The notes beneath the pieces are model-generated. The model had not been told where the DNA came from. It was given only the letters and a program-made list of their open reading frames with translations, and did no database searches. Positions 16,699 to 24,316 of a stretch of 32,202 nucleotides of DNA are shown here, in pieces (position 1 is the stretch's first letter; each line of letters starts with the position of its first letter). The position numbers and the translations under genes are program-made. The stretch is from Candidatus Uhrbacteria bacterium CG10_big_fil_rev_8_21_14_0_10_48_16 (GTDB lineage Bacteria > Patescibacteriota > Patescibacteriia > UBA9934 > GWF2-40-263): contig PFEU01000018.1 in assembly GCA_002793515.1 (NCBI GenBank), positions 1 through 32,202 on the forward strand. Reading direction: 5' to 3'.

Positions 16699-16808
16699 AT
16701 CCCGCTGGTGGTCTAACATTCTGATGGGTCAATAGATGTGCAGAGCCGTAGGCGCCTAACGGCTTTCAATTTAGTAAACAGACGAACGTTTTTGACCACC
16801 AGCGGGAT
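16699..16808. repeat. 110-bp nested palindrome, MITE-like
   Basis: Outer arms ATCCCGCTGGTGGTC (16699-16713) and GACCACCAGCGGGAT (16794-16808) are perfect 15-base inverted repeats. A second inverted repeat, AGCCGT...ACGGCT around AGGCGCCT (16744-16764), is centred at the same point near 16754. The intermediate arms keep partial complementarity (AACATTCTGATG against AACGTTCGTCTG, 8 of 12). The element nearly fills the gap between the divergent glycosyltransferase and clpB genes. Its right end touches the clpB -35 box. No clear target-site duplication or encoded protein is visible. Confidence 0.75.
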
Positions 16809-16836
16809 TGACAGCTTTATTTTAGCACTCTACACT
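16808..16836 (+). promoter_or_regulatory. clpB promoter
   Basis: TTGACA at 16808-16813, a 17-base spacer and TACACT at 16831-16836. The -10 box lies in the loop of the CIRCE operator, so HrcA binding would block RNA polymerase directly. The last base of the palindrome's right arm is the first T of the -35. Confidence 0.8.
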
Positions 16837-16848
16837 AGAGAGTGCTAA
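16822..16848. promoter_or_regulatory. CIRCE element (HrcA operator)
   Basis: TTAGCACTC, nine bases, then GAGTGCTAA: a perfect match to the CIRCE consensus bound by the heat-shock repressor HrcA. It overlaps the -10 and start of transcription, 12 bases before the ATG of clpB. hrcA itself is not in this window. Confidence 0.95.
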
Positions 16849-16860
16849 TCTACCCACTCT

Positions 16861-19527
16861 ATGATGCCAAACAACTTTACCCGAAAATCTCAAGAAGCCT
16901 TACAAATGGCCCACGGAATCGCCGTAGAACATGGCCAACAGGCGCTCGAACCGATTCATTTACTCGCAGCCCTGCTTGAGCAAGACGACGGCGTGGTCGG
17001 AGCTGTTATTGATAAAGTCACCTCTCATCGCGCAAAACTGCGAGGCGAGGTCGACAAGATTCTTGATTCCCTCCCCTCAACGCCCGGACCTGCTTCCGGT
17101 GGTGGAGGCATGACACAGATTTACATGAGTCAGCAAATGGCGGATGTTCTTTCGCTTGCTTCTAAAAAAGCAAAATCTTTTTCTGATGAATTTGTTTCAA
17201 CAGAACATCTCCTCCTTGGACTTCTTGGCAACAAGGCAATCGCCCGACTTCTCACGAATTACGAGATCATCGAAGAGAGCATCATGAAGGCGCTCAAAGA
17301 AATTCGTGGTTCGCAACGCGTTGACTCCCCTGAACCAGAAGGTCGGTACCAAGCGCTTGAAAAGTACGGCAACGACCTTACGGAGCAAGCTCGCAACGGA
17401 AAGATCGATCCGATCATTGGACGAGACTCTGAAATTCGTCGTGTGATGCAAGTCCTGTCTCGACGTACCAAGAACAATCCCGTCCTTATTGGAGAGGCAG
17501 GTGTCGGGAAGACGGCCATCATTGAAGGGCTTGCTCAACGCATCGCCTCCGGAGACGTTCCTGAGATGCTTAAGGAGAAGCTCGTGATTGCGCTTGATAT
17601 TGGATCCATGGTGGCGGGAACAAAGTATCGTGGAGAATTTGAGGATCGTCTCAAGGCGGTCATCAAAGAAATTGAAGCCTCAAATGGAAAGATCATCTTG
17701 TTTATTGACGAGCTTCATACGCTCGTCGGAACCGGAACAACCGAAGGTGGATCACTCGACGCCTCAAATATGTTGAAGCCCGCCCTTGCGCGCGGAGAGC
17801 TACGAGCGGTTGGGGCGACCACGCTCAAAGAGTATCAAAAATACATTGAGAAGGACCCAGCACTCGAACGTCGTTTCCAACCCGTGATGGTGGAAGAACC
17901 AAGCGTGCAGGACACGATTGCCATTTTGCGTGGAATCAAAGAGAAGTATGAAGTCCATCATGGAGTTCGTATTTCTGATCCGTCGATCGTGGCGGCAGCT
18001 GAGCTTTCACATCGCTACATCACGGACCGTTTTCTGCCAGACAAAGCGGTTGATTTGATTGATGAGGCCGGATCCATGTTGCGCATGGAGATCGACTCGA
18101 TGCCTGAGGAGCTCGACGTGTTAAAGCGCGACCTCATGCGTCTTGAAATTGAAACAAAAGCGCTTGAAAAGGAGGATGACAAAGAATCTAAAGCGCGTCT
18201 TGCGGACATTGAGAAGCAAATCGCCGACTTAAAGGAACAAACAGAAGGCCTTGAAGGACGTTGGCAGAACGAGAAAGCAAAGATTACGGCGATTCAAGCC
18301 ATTAAGGCTGAGATCGATCAACTTCGAGCGAGTGCGGAAATTGAAGAACGCCGTGGAGATCTCGAGAAGGTCGCAGAGATTCGTTACTCTCAAATTCCTG
18401 GCAAGGAAAAGGCTCTTCATAAAGCCGAAAAAGAACTTACAGAACTTCAAAAAGAACGCGGACTCTTGAAAGAAGTGGTAGGAGAAGAAGATGTGGCGCT
18501 CGTGGTTTCTCGATGGACGCACATTCCTGTTTCAAAAATGCTCGAGTCTGAAATGGTGAAACTCGCACGCATGGAGGAAGAACTTCAGAAGCGCGTTGTC
18601 GGCCAAGAAGAAGCCATTACGGCGGTCTCCAACGCCCTGAGACGCTCACGAGCAGGCATAGGTGAAGAGAAACGTCCCATCGGTTCGTTCATCTTCCTGG
18701 GCCCTACGGGTGTCGGAAAGACAGAGCTGGCTAAGGCGCTCGCAGCCTTCATGTTCAATGAAGAGTCTTCTCTCATTCGACTCGACATGAGCGAATACAT
18801 GGAGAAGCACTCCACCTCCAAAATCATCGGCTCCCCTCCTGGGTATGTCGGGTACGAAGAAGGCGGTCAGCTCACAGAAATTGTTCGACGCAAGCCGTAT
18901 TCGGTTCTCTTGTTCGATGAAATCGAAAAGGCGCATCCTGATACATTCAATCTCCTCCTTCAGATTCTCGACGACGGACACCTGACAGATGCAAAAGGAC
19001 GCAAGGTGAACTTCAAGAACACGATTATCATCATGACCTCCAATATCGGGTCTGAATACATCTTAAGTGCTGGAACCACGAACGGTGAGATGGGATTCGA
19101 GGATGGTGAGCAGGCCAAGAGCCAAGAAGACGACACGCGCGATCACATCATGAGCATGCTCAAGGAGCACTTCCGCCCAGAGTTCTTGAACCGCATCGAC
19201 GACACCATTGTCTTCCACGCCCTCAAAGAGGCAGAGGTCGAAAAGATCGTCGAGCTCCAAATGGACATCGTCAGCAACCGTCTCATGGAACAACGTGATA
19301 TCTCCCTAAAAATCTCAGACACGGCCAAGAAGCTCCTCGCCAAAGAAGGCTTCGACCCAGCCTACGGCGCCCGTCCATTGAAACGCGTCATCCAATCATT
19401 AATCCTCGACCCATTGGCAATGAAAATCGTCTCCGGCGAAATCGGCGAAGAAACCGACGTCGCGATCAGCACAAAGGGAGAAGAGATTACGCTTAAGGCT
19501 ACGAAGAGGAAAAATGGAGGAAAGTAA
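16861..19527 (+). CDS. clpB: ATP-dependent disaggregase ClpB
   Basis: ClpB is a hexameric AAA+ chaperone that pulls proteins out of aggregates with DnaK. The 888 residues fit ClpB. The N-terminal Clp repeat domain (about 1-150) is followed by AAA-1, with Walker A GEAGVGKT at 211-218 and [14 protein letters not shown] long middle-domain coiled coil (about residues 405-530, ending [16 protein letters not shown]) is characteristic of ClpB rather than ClpC. AAA-2 has Walker A GPTGVGKT at 614-621 and then [12 protein letters not shown]. There is no ClpP-binding (IGF-type) loop that I can identify. A second ATG follows immediately; either could be used. There is no Shine-Dalgarno sequence. Control by HrcA is indicated by the CIRCE operator. 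Confidence 0.95.
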   Translation: MMPNNFTRKSQEALQMAHGIAVEHGQQALEPIHLLAALLEQDDGVVGAVIDKVTSHRAKLRGEVDKILDSLPSTPGPASGGGGMTQIYMSQQMADVLSLASKKAKSFSDEFVSTEHLLLGLLGNKAIARLLTNYEIIEESIMKALKEIRGSQRVDSPEPEGRYQALEKYGNDLTEQARNGKIDPIIGRDSEIRRVMQVLSRRTKNNPVLIGEAGVGKTAIIEGLAQRIASGDVPEMLKEKLVIALDIGSMVAGTKYRGEFEDRLKAVIKEIEASNGKIILFIDELHTLVGTGTTEGGSLDASNMLKPALARGELRAVGATTLKEYQKYIEKDPALERRFQPVMVEEPSVQDTIAILRGIKEKYEVHHGVRISDPSIVAAAELSHRYITDRFLPDKAVDLIDEAGSMLRMEIDSMPEELDVLKRDLMRLEIETKALEKEDDKESKARLADIEKQIADLKEQTEGLEGRWQNEKAKITAIQAIKAEIDQLRASAEIEERRGDLEKVAEIRYSQIPGKEKALHKAEKELTELQKERGLLKEVVGEEDVALVVSRWTHIPVSKMLESEMVKLARMEEELQKRVVGQEEAITAVSNALRRSRAGIGEEKRPIGSFIFLGPTGVGKTELAKALAAFMFNEESSLIRLDMSEYMEKHSTSKIIGSPPGYVGYEEGGQLTEIVRRKPYSVLLFDEIEKAHPDTFNLLLQILDDGHLTDAKGRKVNFKNTIIIMTSNIGSEYILSAGTTNGEMGFEDGEQAKSQEDDTRDHIMSMLKEHFRPEFLNRIDDTIVFHALKEAEVEKIVELQMDIVSNRLMEQRDISLKISDTAKKLLAKEGFDPAYGARPLKRVIQSLILDPLAMKIVSGEIGEETDVAISTKGEEITLKATKRKNGGK

Positions 19528-19540
19528 AAAAGATCCGTTC

Positions 19541-19570
19541 AAAAAAATCACCATTCACGGTGATTTTTTT
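19541..19570. terminator. Strong bidirectional terminator after clpB
   Basis: A perfect 12-bp stem (seven A, then ATCACC-type arm, against GGTGA and seven T) with the loop ATTCAC. T-runs exist on both strands, so it can end clpB transcripts and those of the opposing GIY-YIG gene, whose stop codon lies in the loop. Confidence 0.9.
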
Positions 19571-19848
19571 GTTGCATATTTTGGCCACTTATTATAACCA
19601 ATTACAGGATTATTTGATTGATATTGTTTAATAAATTCAACCTCTTTTTTATTGACATCCTGGTCAATGGCATTTGGTGATTGCCAAAGTATTTCTCGTC
19701 TAATCGTAAAATCGTTTTTCTCTGCCTCGGAAAAATCTGATTCAAGTAGCTTGCTGTCAGGACTACCAAAATACCTAAAGGTACCAGTAAGATCTTTACC
19801 GATATAGATTTTTCCGTTTGGATAAGTGATTTTATAAATCCATTTCAT
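19555..19848 (-). CDS. Small GIY-YIG nuclease-like protein
   Basis: A 97-residue single-domain protein of the GIY-YIG endonuclease superfamily. WIYKITYPNGKIYIGKD carries the signature with Trp in place of the first Gly (WIY...YIG). The domain continues with FTIRREILW (conserved Arg) and KKEVEFIKQYQ (candidate catalytic Glu), ending IGYNKWPKY. Proteins of this size and ending are common as stray genes in bacteria and phages; their cellular target is not known. I chose the ATG at 19848 over a TTG five codons upstream since the homologous-looking start MKWIYKIT begins there. Its first 27 bases are duplicated near 21982. Confidence 0.8.
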   Translation of the reverse strand: MKWIYKITYPNGKIYIGKDLTGTFRYFGSPDSKLLESDFSEAEKNDFTIRREILWQSPNAIDQDVNKKEVEFIKQYQSNNPVIGYNKWPKYATKKSP

Positions 19849-19851
19849 GTT
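19825..19851. repeat. 27-bp direct repeat, copy A
   Basis: It covers the start of the GIY-YIG gene (codons for MKWIYKIT). It is identical over 27 bases to 21982-22008, with five further matching bases after one mismatch. Confidence 0.85.
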
Positions 19852-19924
19852 ATAAAAAATCAAATTTGCGATGTCGCGATAGCGGAGTGCATGAGAGTAC
19901 AGCGTGGGGACGTATATTTTTCTC

Positions 19925-20575
19925 TTAGATCTTCTTTCGTTTGCCTTCCAATCGCCTCACCGCCTCCTTTACACTTCCGTTGAAATCTCGATCCATATTA
20001 ATCGTTTCAATCCCCTGCTTCTTTGCGTCGCGTTCAAACGTGCGACTGTACTCGGCGATCATAGTGGCGATCTTTGGGTAGATGGCGGGATCTTTTGTCT
20101 TTTGAGTGAACCAGTCGCTTTTTGCTTTGTGTGATAGACACCCTTTTACGATTCCCTCGACGTCAAAGCGAGTCACGACCAGTGCGCGCACCTGATGCGT
20201 TCCGTACTTCTTGATAAGTTTTTTCATCAGAGCCGGATGCACCTGATACCCCTCGATGATGTAGTCCTGCCCTTCTTGCTCCTGAACCAACGTCAGCATC
20301 TCAATCGCCTTTTGTGTTGCCTTGGCTTGTGTCCTGTAGGCATTGACGATCTGCTTTGCGGTGAACGTGTTATACATCAGATCGTTGCTGTGCTTGGTCT
20401 GTACACGCATGCGACGCTTAGGTAGACGCCGATCAAGCTCCTGATCTGAAAAGTACTCCACAACAATGGACTCGAGCGCATCCGCAGAAATCCAAGGCAC
20501 ACGCAATCTTTTAGACAACTGTTGCGCGATCGTCGTTTTCCCACACCTGGGCGCTCCACCAATCAAATAGATCAT
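19925..20575 (-). CDS. P-loop kinase-like protein, substrate unknown
   Basis: A 216-residue P-loop NTPase starting MIYLIGGAPRCGKTTIA: the Walker A motif is at the very N-terminus, as in adenylate-kinase-like and 2-phosphoglycerate-kinase-like small-molecule kinases. A second conserved-looking block, WISADALESIVVEYF, would be the substrate or lid region. DYIIEGYQVHPALMKK fits a Walker B-like strand, and VVTRFDVEGIVKGC a further strand. I chose the ATG at 20575; a GTG 23 codons upstream would add a non-typical tail. No partner gene points to the substrate. Zeta-toxin membership was considered, but neither an antitoxin nor zeta-specific motifs are evident. Confidence 0.65.
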   Translation of the reverse strand: MIYLIGGAPRCGKTTIAQQLSKRLRVPWISADALESIVVEYFSDQELDRRLPKRRMRVQTKHSNDLMYNTFTAKQIVNAYRTQAKATQKAIEMLTLVQEQEGQDYIIEGYQVHPALMKKLIKKYGTHQVRALVVTRFDVEGIVKGCLSHKAKSDWFTQKTKDPAIYPKIATMIAEYSRTFERDAKKQGIETINMDRDFNGSVKEAVRRLEGKRKKI

Positions 20576-20656
20576 AGGTGTTATCGAATCTTCTGGGTTG
20601 ATAGTTGCATACAGTTGTACTCTATCACAAACACCCTCCGACACGGAGCACGGTCT

Positions 20657-20684
20657 TTGAGTCGTGGCGAAAAAATGTTATCCT
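20657..20684 (+). promoter_or_regulatory. Promoter of the small coiled-coil gene
   Basis: TTGAGT at 20657-20662, a 16-base spacer and TATCCT at 20679-20684, with a TG extension. The ATG at 20694 is nine bases past the -10, so the transcript would be nearly leaderless. Confidence 0.55.
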
Positions 20685-20693
20685 GTATTTACT

Positions 20694-20948
20694 ATGAGTG
20701 ATCAAGTTACAACCAATGAAATCATGGATTTCCTGAAGGAGAACATGATGACAAGAGATGAAATCGTAGAGACGTTTCAGACAAAACTGGACGCCTCCGC
20801 TTCTGAGTCTCGAATTATTGAGCATGTTGATCGTTTCGCGAAGCTCCATGAGACTCTCGACCAAGAGCTCGTCATGTTACGCAGTAAGTATGATCGACTC
20901 GAAGAACGTCTTGACCTCGTCGAAGCAAAACTTGGAATAACTATCTAA
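20694..20948 (+). CDS. Small coiled-coil protein, unknown function
   Basis: An 84-residue acidic protein, not recognised. The N-terminal half (TTNEIMDFLKENMMTRDEIVE) looks like a short helical bundle. The C-terminal part (LHETLDQELVMLRSKYDRLE, continuing ERLDLVEAKLG) is a heptad-repeat coiled coil, likely for oligomerisation. A promoter precedes it and a terminator-like hairpin follows, so it is a one-gene unit and a convincing gene despite its size. It diverges from the P-loop kinase gene and converges on the glycosylase-like gene. Confidence 0.65.
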   Translation: MSDQVTTNEIMDFLKENMMTRDEIVETFQTKLDASASESRIIEHVDRFAKLHETLDQELVMLRSKYDRLEERLDLVEAKLGITI

Positions 20949-20950
20949 AC

Positions 20951-20979
20951 AAAAACCCCCTCCACCGCGGTAGGTTTTT
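20951..20979. terminator. Terminator-like hairpin between convergent genes
   Basis: AAAAACC (20951-20957) pairs with GGTTTTT (20973-20979); the loop contains the self-complementary ACCGCGGT. A- and T-runs on both sides allow termination in either direction, but the stem is interrupted. Confidence 0.45.
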
Positions 20980-20981
20980 CA

Positions 20982-21602
20982 TCATTTATTTTGATCGAGA
21001 GCATCTTTAACTTTTCTTAAAGAAGAAAAAATGATGTTTCTGTTTTGTTGTTTGCGATTTACAAACATCGGGCTTGGGTGAGGGGACGTTAGGATTGTTA
21101 AATTTCTAAACTGTTCTGCGAGTTCAGCTTTGATGGTCTGTGCTTTTTTACCAACCAGAACAATTATTTTTAGTCGTGGTAAAAGAGTTAATAGTTGTTG
21201 CAAATAAGGTAATCCTTGTTGAATATCACTCTTCTTTGCAGCTCGAATTCTTTTTCCATTGCCAATGTACCATGGAACGATATTCCAAATGATTGTTTTT
21301 CTGCGAGGGATACCTACTTCTTGATTGAACTCAAAAAAATTCTTAGCAGTTTCATCTGGATTGTTTCGAGATACAAAACCACTCTGTACCGATTGAGGGC
21401 CTGGAGCCTCAAGTAAAAACAAACATTCTGCATTAACTCCACCATCAAGTGGATCAAAATCTGGAATTTCTTTTTCTAGCCCACGCTCATTTCGTATTTG
21501 TTCAACGAAGCCAACAAGCGGTGAGACATGTTTTTTATCTAGAAGTTTGATTCTATTCTTACGCTCCTGGACATTACCTAAACTTTTTGCGATATCGATC
21601 AT
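20982..21602 (-). CDS. Uracil-DNA-glycosylase-superfamily protein
   Basis: A 206-residue member of the UDG superfamily. The motif A region reads FLLEAPGPQS (family-4/5-like GxxPG variant with Glu-Ala before PG), followed by the substrate-pocket region TIIWNIVPWYIG. Motif B is TSPHPSPMF, the HPSP loop that inserts into the minor groove. Members excise uracil or other damaged bases, but this subgroup also contains proteins without proven glycosylase activity. The start at 21602 follows TAAGAT (21610-21615, minus strand) by seven bases. It sits in an accessory block of DNA-related genes, which fits a repair or defence role. Confidence 0.8.
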   Translation of the reverse strand: MIDIAKSLGNVQERKNRIKLLDKKHVSPLVGFVEQIRNERGLEKEIPDFDPLDGGVNAECLFLLEAPGPQSVQSGFVSRNNPDETAKNFFEFNQEVGIPRRKTIIWNIVPWYIGNGKRIRAAKKSDIQQGLPYLQQLLTLLPRLKIIVLVGKKAQTIKAELAEQFRNLTILTSPHPSPMFVNRKQQNRNIIFSSLRKVKDALDQNK

Positions 21603-21612
21603 TTGAAAAATC

Positions 21613-21978
21613 TTATGTAGGTTTATTTACGATTTCTCTCACCACTCGCTTCAACTCTTCTCGCCCCTCGCACTCAATCACCTCTCGGGACACTCCGGAA
21701 ATGGCCGTCGATGGAACTGTCCCAGATTTGTGAATACACACAACGGGAATATCCAACGCATTCGCCCAGCCTATTTCGATTCCTAGACCTGTCGATGAGA
21801 ACGACACTTCCGCGACCATAAGGTCGATGGACTTCATGCGTTCCAGTGAGTTTGTTGGTGACTCTGAATCGACGTGAGGCAAGATGAACTCGCATCCTTC
21901 AATAGCAAGCTCTTGAATTGGTTTGTAAAGCTCCTCCTAGTAATCGAAGCTTGAAGCGTGGTTAATATAGATTTTCAT
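21613..21978 (-). pseudogene. Nucleoside 2-deoxyribosyltransferase-like gene broken by an amber codon
   Basis: Read from the ATG at 21978, the frame begins MKIYINHASSFDY, hits TAG at 21937-21939 (codon 14), then continues without further interruption as EELYKPIQELAIEGCEFILP to a natural stop. The remaining 108 codons show the family-typical LMVAEVSFSSTGLGIEIGWA and IPVVCIHKSG of small 2-deoxyribosyltransferase-like proteins. Lys or Glu stood presumably at the stop. TAG serves as a true stop for other genes here (mreD, the M23 gene), so recoding is unlikely. A shorter product from the TTG at 21882 would lack the first strand. Sequencing error is an alternative. Confidence 0.75.
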
Positions 21979-21981
21979 GTT

Positions 21982-22008
21982 AGTGATTTTATAAATCCAT
22001 TTCATGTT
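21982..22008. repeat. 27-bp direct repeat, copy B
   Basis: Identical to 19825-19851. Here it encodes a detached start MKWIYKIT in frame with, and nine codons ahead of, the start of the broken deoxyribosyltransferase-like gene. It therefore looks like a remnant of a GIY-YIG gene 5' end joined to another gene. Confidence 0.85.
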
Positions 22009-22018
22009 TTAAAACTTC

Positions 22019-23143
22019 CTATTCATTTTCGGACATATTAATAAACTGCTCATAACTACCAGTTCTGGCAAAGTTTATTTCAAAACTAGCAGTATCTGTT
22101 TTATCGATTCTTACAGAATCAATTCCAAAAATTTGTAGTTTTTCGTATGTTAAGAGTTCTCCTTCTTTGAGCTTCAAGACGTCTCTTAAAATCCATTGTC
22201 CTAACTCACGATTTGAATATGACATAAGTGCCTTTCCACCATCTTGGCAAACTTTTGATCGCATTATATTTCCATTTGGTAGTTTTAAATCAAAAGGCGT
22301 TTCTCGATCAGGAAAAAAACCTGGAAAATTTTTGTGAATTTCCGCTGGAATTGGTATATAAACCTCGTTAGCGTGCCTGTCTCTACCGCCAGCATTCCAT
22401 TGATTCAATCCACTTTTTTCAAAAACAATTTGATTCCTACCATACAAGGGCAAATATATTGTTTTCTTTATTTTTGATTCTTTTTCAAAATGCAAATCTG
22501 TTTTTTCAAGAAGTTTTCTCAATTCCAAAAGTGGATCATCTAAAACATCAATATTGAATTCATAAACAATCGGATCGGTTATAAATCTTTTGGTAAGAGT
22601 ACTTTTAGAAACCAAGAATGAATAATCATGTTTTCCATCATCAAAAGCGATTGAACCTTTTCTCTCCTTGATGTTTCTGATGTTAGAAATATCAACCTTA
22701 TCCATTGCTTCCTCAAAAATTAGGAATTTCCCCTTATCTCTCACAACACAATGATAAATTGAATTTTTTAAAGCGTGAGCACTCTCCGTAAACTCAATTC
22801 TGGCGTTTCTCAGCTCTGAGACTTTTCTAATCAAATCATCAGGTGATAATTGTTCGTAAACTCTTCTATCGCTATTAAATTCAGCAACTTTTTGGAAAGT
22901 TTTGTTATTATTTGCAAGAAAAGTTTTTAAACCAATTCCTAAAGCGTCTTTTTTGGCATCAGCTGAAACATCACTTCTTGATAAGTCTTCTGCTTCAAAG
23001 GCACGACAAAAAACCTTTTCCGCAACTCGATAATACAAGTATGGAATGTCTGATTCAGAAAAAAGATTAGAAAGACAACCAGCAATTTTTAGAAAACTCT
23101 CGTATTCTTTTTTCAGTTCGGCTCTTTGAGTTTGAAAAAACAT
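22019..23143 (-). CDS. Type II restriction endonuclease with B3/EcoRII-N-like C-terminal domain
   Basis: A 374-residue protein encoded three bases after the methyltransferase stop, so it is its likely cognate endonuclease. The C-terminal part (about residues 225-374) has SGLNQWNAGG, EVYIPIPAEIHKNFP, DLKLPNGNIMRSKVCQDGGK and LGQWILRDVLKLKEGELLTY. This resembles the B3-like DNA-binding domain found at the C-terminus of BfiI/NgoFVII-type enzymes. The N-terminal half should hold the nuclease. It shows no phospholipase-D HxK motif, but SRSDVSADAKKDALGIGLKT (residues 55-74) may be part of a catalytic core. Target sequence is unknown. The gene is markedly AT-rich compared with its surroundings, suggesting transfer. 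Confidence 0.7.
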   Translation of the reverse strand: MFFQTQRAELKKEYESFLKIAGCLSNLFSESDIPYLYYRVAEKVFCRAFEAEDLSRSDVSADAKKDALGIGLKTFLANNNKTFQKVAEFNSDRRVYEQLSPDDLIRKVSELRNARIEFTESAHALKNSIYHCVVRDKGKFLIFEEAMDKVDISNIRNIKERKGSIAFDDGKHDYSFLVSKSTLTKRFITDPIVYEFNIDVLDDPLLELRKLLEKTDLHFEKESKIKKTIYLPLYGRNQIVFEKSGLNQWNAGGRDRHANEVYIPIPAEIHKNFPGFFPDRETPFDLKLPNGNIMRSKVCQDGGKALMSYSNRELGQWILRDVLKLKEGELLTYEKLQIFGIDSVRIDKTDTASFEINFARTGSYEQFINMSENE

Positions 23144-23146
23144 AAC

Positions 23147-24106
23147 TTAATGAGTTAAAGCCTCCCTCATATTTTCAGCTATTCGTTGGACAACTGGTAT
23201 TGAAACGGAATTTCCAAATTGTTTGTATAGATGAGAATCAGCAATGTTGGGAAGTTTATAGTTTTTTGGAAACCCTTGGAAATTAGCACATTCTCTTGGT
23301 GTTAATTTTCTAATACCTTTTCCATTTAAAACTAGTGGAACATTATGACCACCCGTTCCCATATTTGCCGTTAAAGTAGGACAGACATTGTTTTTGTTTT
23401 CTCTAACATATTTTCTTCGCCATTGATAAATAGTATCTCGTTTTTTGATTTCTTTTTTCAATACTTTGTATAGTGGTTTATCGTTGTAGTAATATTTATC
23501 ATCAACCTCTTTTTCTTCAAGACAGTTATGAATTGTTTTAGTAAGTTTTACTTTTTCAGGAAAAGAAAATTTATCGTGTGCTTTTCGATCTAAAAAACCA
23601 ACAATATAAATTCTTTCTCTATTTTGTGGAAGATTACCATATTCCATGGTATTCAAAACTTTCACTTTAACAAAATAACCAAGCTCTTCTTCTAATTTCT
23701 CAAGGATAATTTTTAGTGTATTTCCTTTGTCGTGTGTTTTTAGATTTTTGACATTTTCGAGCAAAAAGCCCTTTGGCTTTTTGGTTTGTAAAATTCGTAC
23801 AATATCAAAAAATAAATTTCCTCTATCTTTTTCATCTTTAAACCCTTGCTTATATCCTGCAATAGAAAAAGGCTGACATGGAAAACCACCACATAAAATA
23901 TCAAAATCAGGAATTTTTGAAGTAGGTATTTTTTGAATATCACCTAATACCATCTCATTTTCTGTTTTAAATACATCAGAAAAATTAAGATCAAAAGTTA
24001 TCTTTGCATTTTCATCAAAATCATTAGAAAAAACACACTGGAATCCAGCGTTTTCAAAGCCTAATTTTATTCCGCCTATGCCGGCAAATAGATCTATAAA
24101 TTTCAT
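23147..24106 (-). CDS. C5-cytosine DNA methyltransferase
   Basis: A 319-residue Dcm-type enzyme that transfers methyl from SAM to cytosine C5. All main motifs are present: I DLFAGIGGIKLGF, IV GGFPCQPFS with the nucleophile C77, VI LLENVKNL (117-119), VIII QNRERIYIVGF, IX RKLTPRECANFQGFP and X YKQFGNSVSIPV. The target-recognition segment between VIII and IX is short (YQWRRKYVRENKNNVCPTLT then GTGGHNVPL); I do not assign a recognition sequence. It is the first gene of a methylase-then-endonuclease operon, the order that protects the host first. Strongly AT-rich. Confidence 0.95.
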   Translation of the reverse strand: MKFIDLFAGIGGIKLGFENAGFQCVFSNDFDENAKITFDLNFSDVFKTENEMVLGDIQKIPTSKIPDFDILCGGFPCQPFSIAGYKQGFKDEKDRGNLFFDIVRILQTKKPKGFLLENVKNLKTHDKGNTLKIILEKLEEELGYFVKVKVLNTMEYGNLPQNRERIYIVGFLDRKAHDKFSFPEKVKLTKTIHNCLEEKEVDDKYYYNDKPLYKVLKKEIKKRDTIYQWRRKYVRENKNNVCPTLTANMGTGGHNVPLVLNGKGIRKLTPRECANFQGFPKNYKLPNIADSHLYKQFGNSVSIPVVQRIAENMREALTH

Positions 24107-24112
24107 AGTATC

Positions 24113-24118
24113 ATTATA
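24113..24118 (-). promoter_or_regulatory. -10 box of the methyltransferase gene, leaderless spacing
   Basis: A perfect TATAAT on the minus strand ends six bases before the ATG at 24106, so the transcript should start on the start codon itself. No Shine-Dalgarno is possible. A clear -35 was not found. Confidence 0.55.
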
Positions 24119-24231
24119 ATTGATTTGCCCTGTTTAATAAATTATCAAGATATTTAGTGGTATTCATGAAGAGAAGTTTAGTGAATTTTACCTTATGGTT
24201 TTTATCTGACAAAGGAAATCTCTGACTCTTG

Positions 24232-24298
24232 GGATTAGGGGGGTGATTAAAATAAACACATATAACCAATAAACACGCTCCACAACTAAACCTAATCC
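24232..24298. repeat. Spaced inverted repeat and short direct repeats in the gap beside the RM pair
   Basis: GGATTAGG (24232-24239) and CCTAATCC (24291-24298) are perfect inverted copies 51 bases apart. Between them AATAAACAC occurs twice (24251 and 24268). The gap 24107-24316 otherwise holds no visible gene. Could be a weak terminator structure or an island boundary. Confidence 0.4.
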
Positions 24299-24316
24299 GT
24301 TTTGTTGAGGGTATTT

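Noticed and set aside
19925-20948. Toxin-antitoxin pair (P-loop kinase as zeta toxin with the small coiled-coil protein)
   Set aside because: The genes diverge rather than form an operon, the small protein has no antitoxin-like DNA-binding motif, and the kinase lacks clear zeta motifs.
21613-21978. TAG recoded as a sense codon
   Set aside because: TAG ends mreD, the M23 peptidase and other intact genes at the expected lengths, and no gene other than this one is interrupted by it.
19555-24106. Prophage
   Set aside because: No integrase, capsid, terminase or tail genes; only stray DNA-processing genes.
24251-24276. CRISPR-like array
   Set aside because: Only two 9-base copies of AATAAACAC; no regular repeat-spacer pattern exists here or elsewhere in the window.
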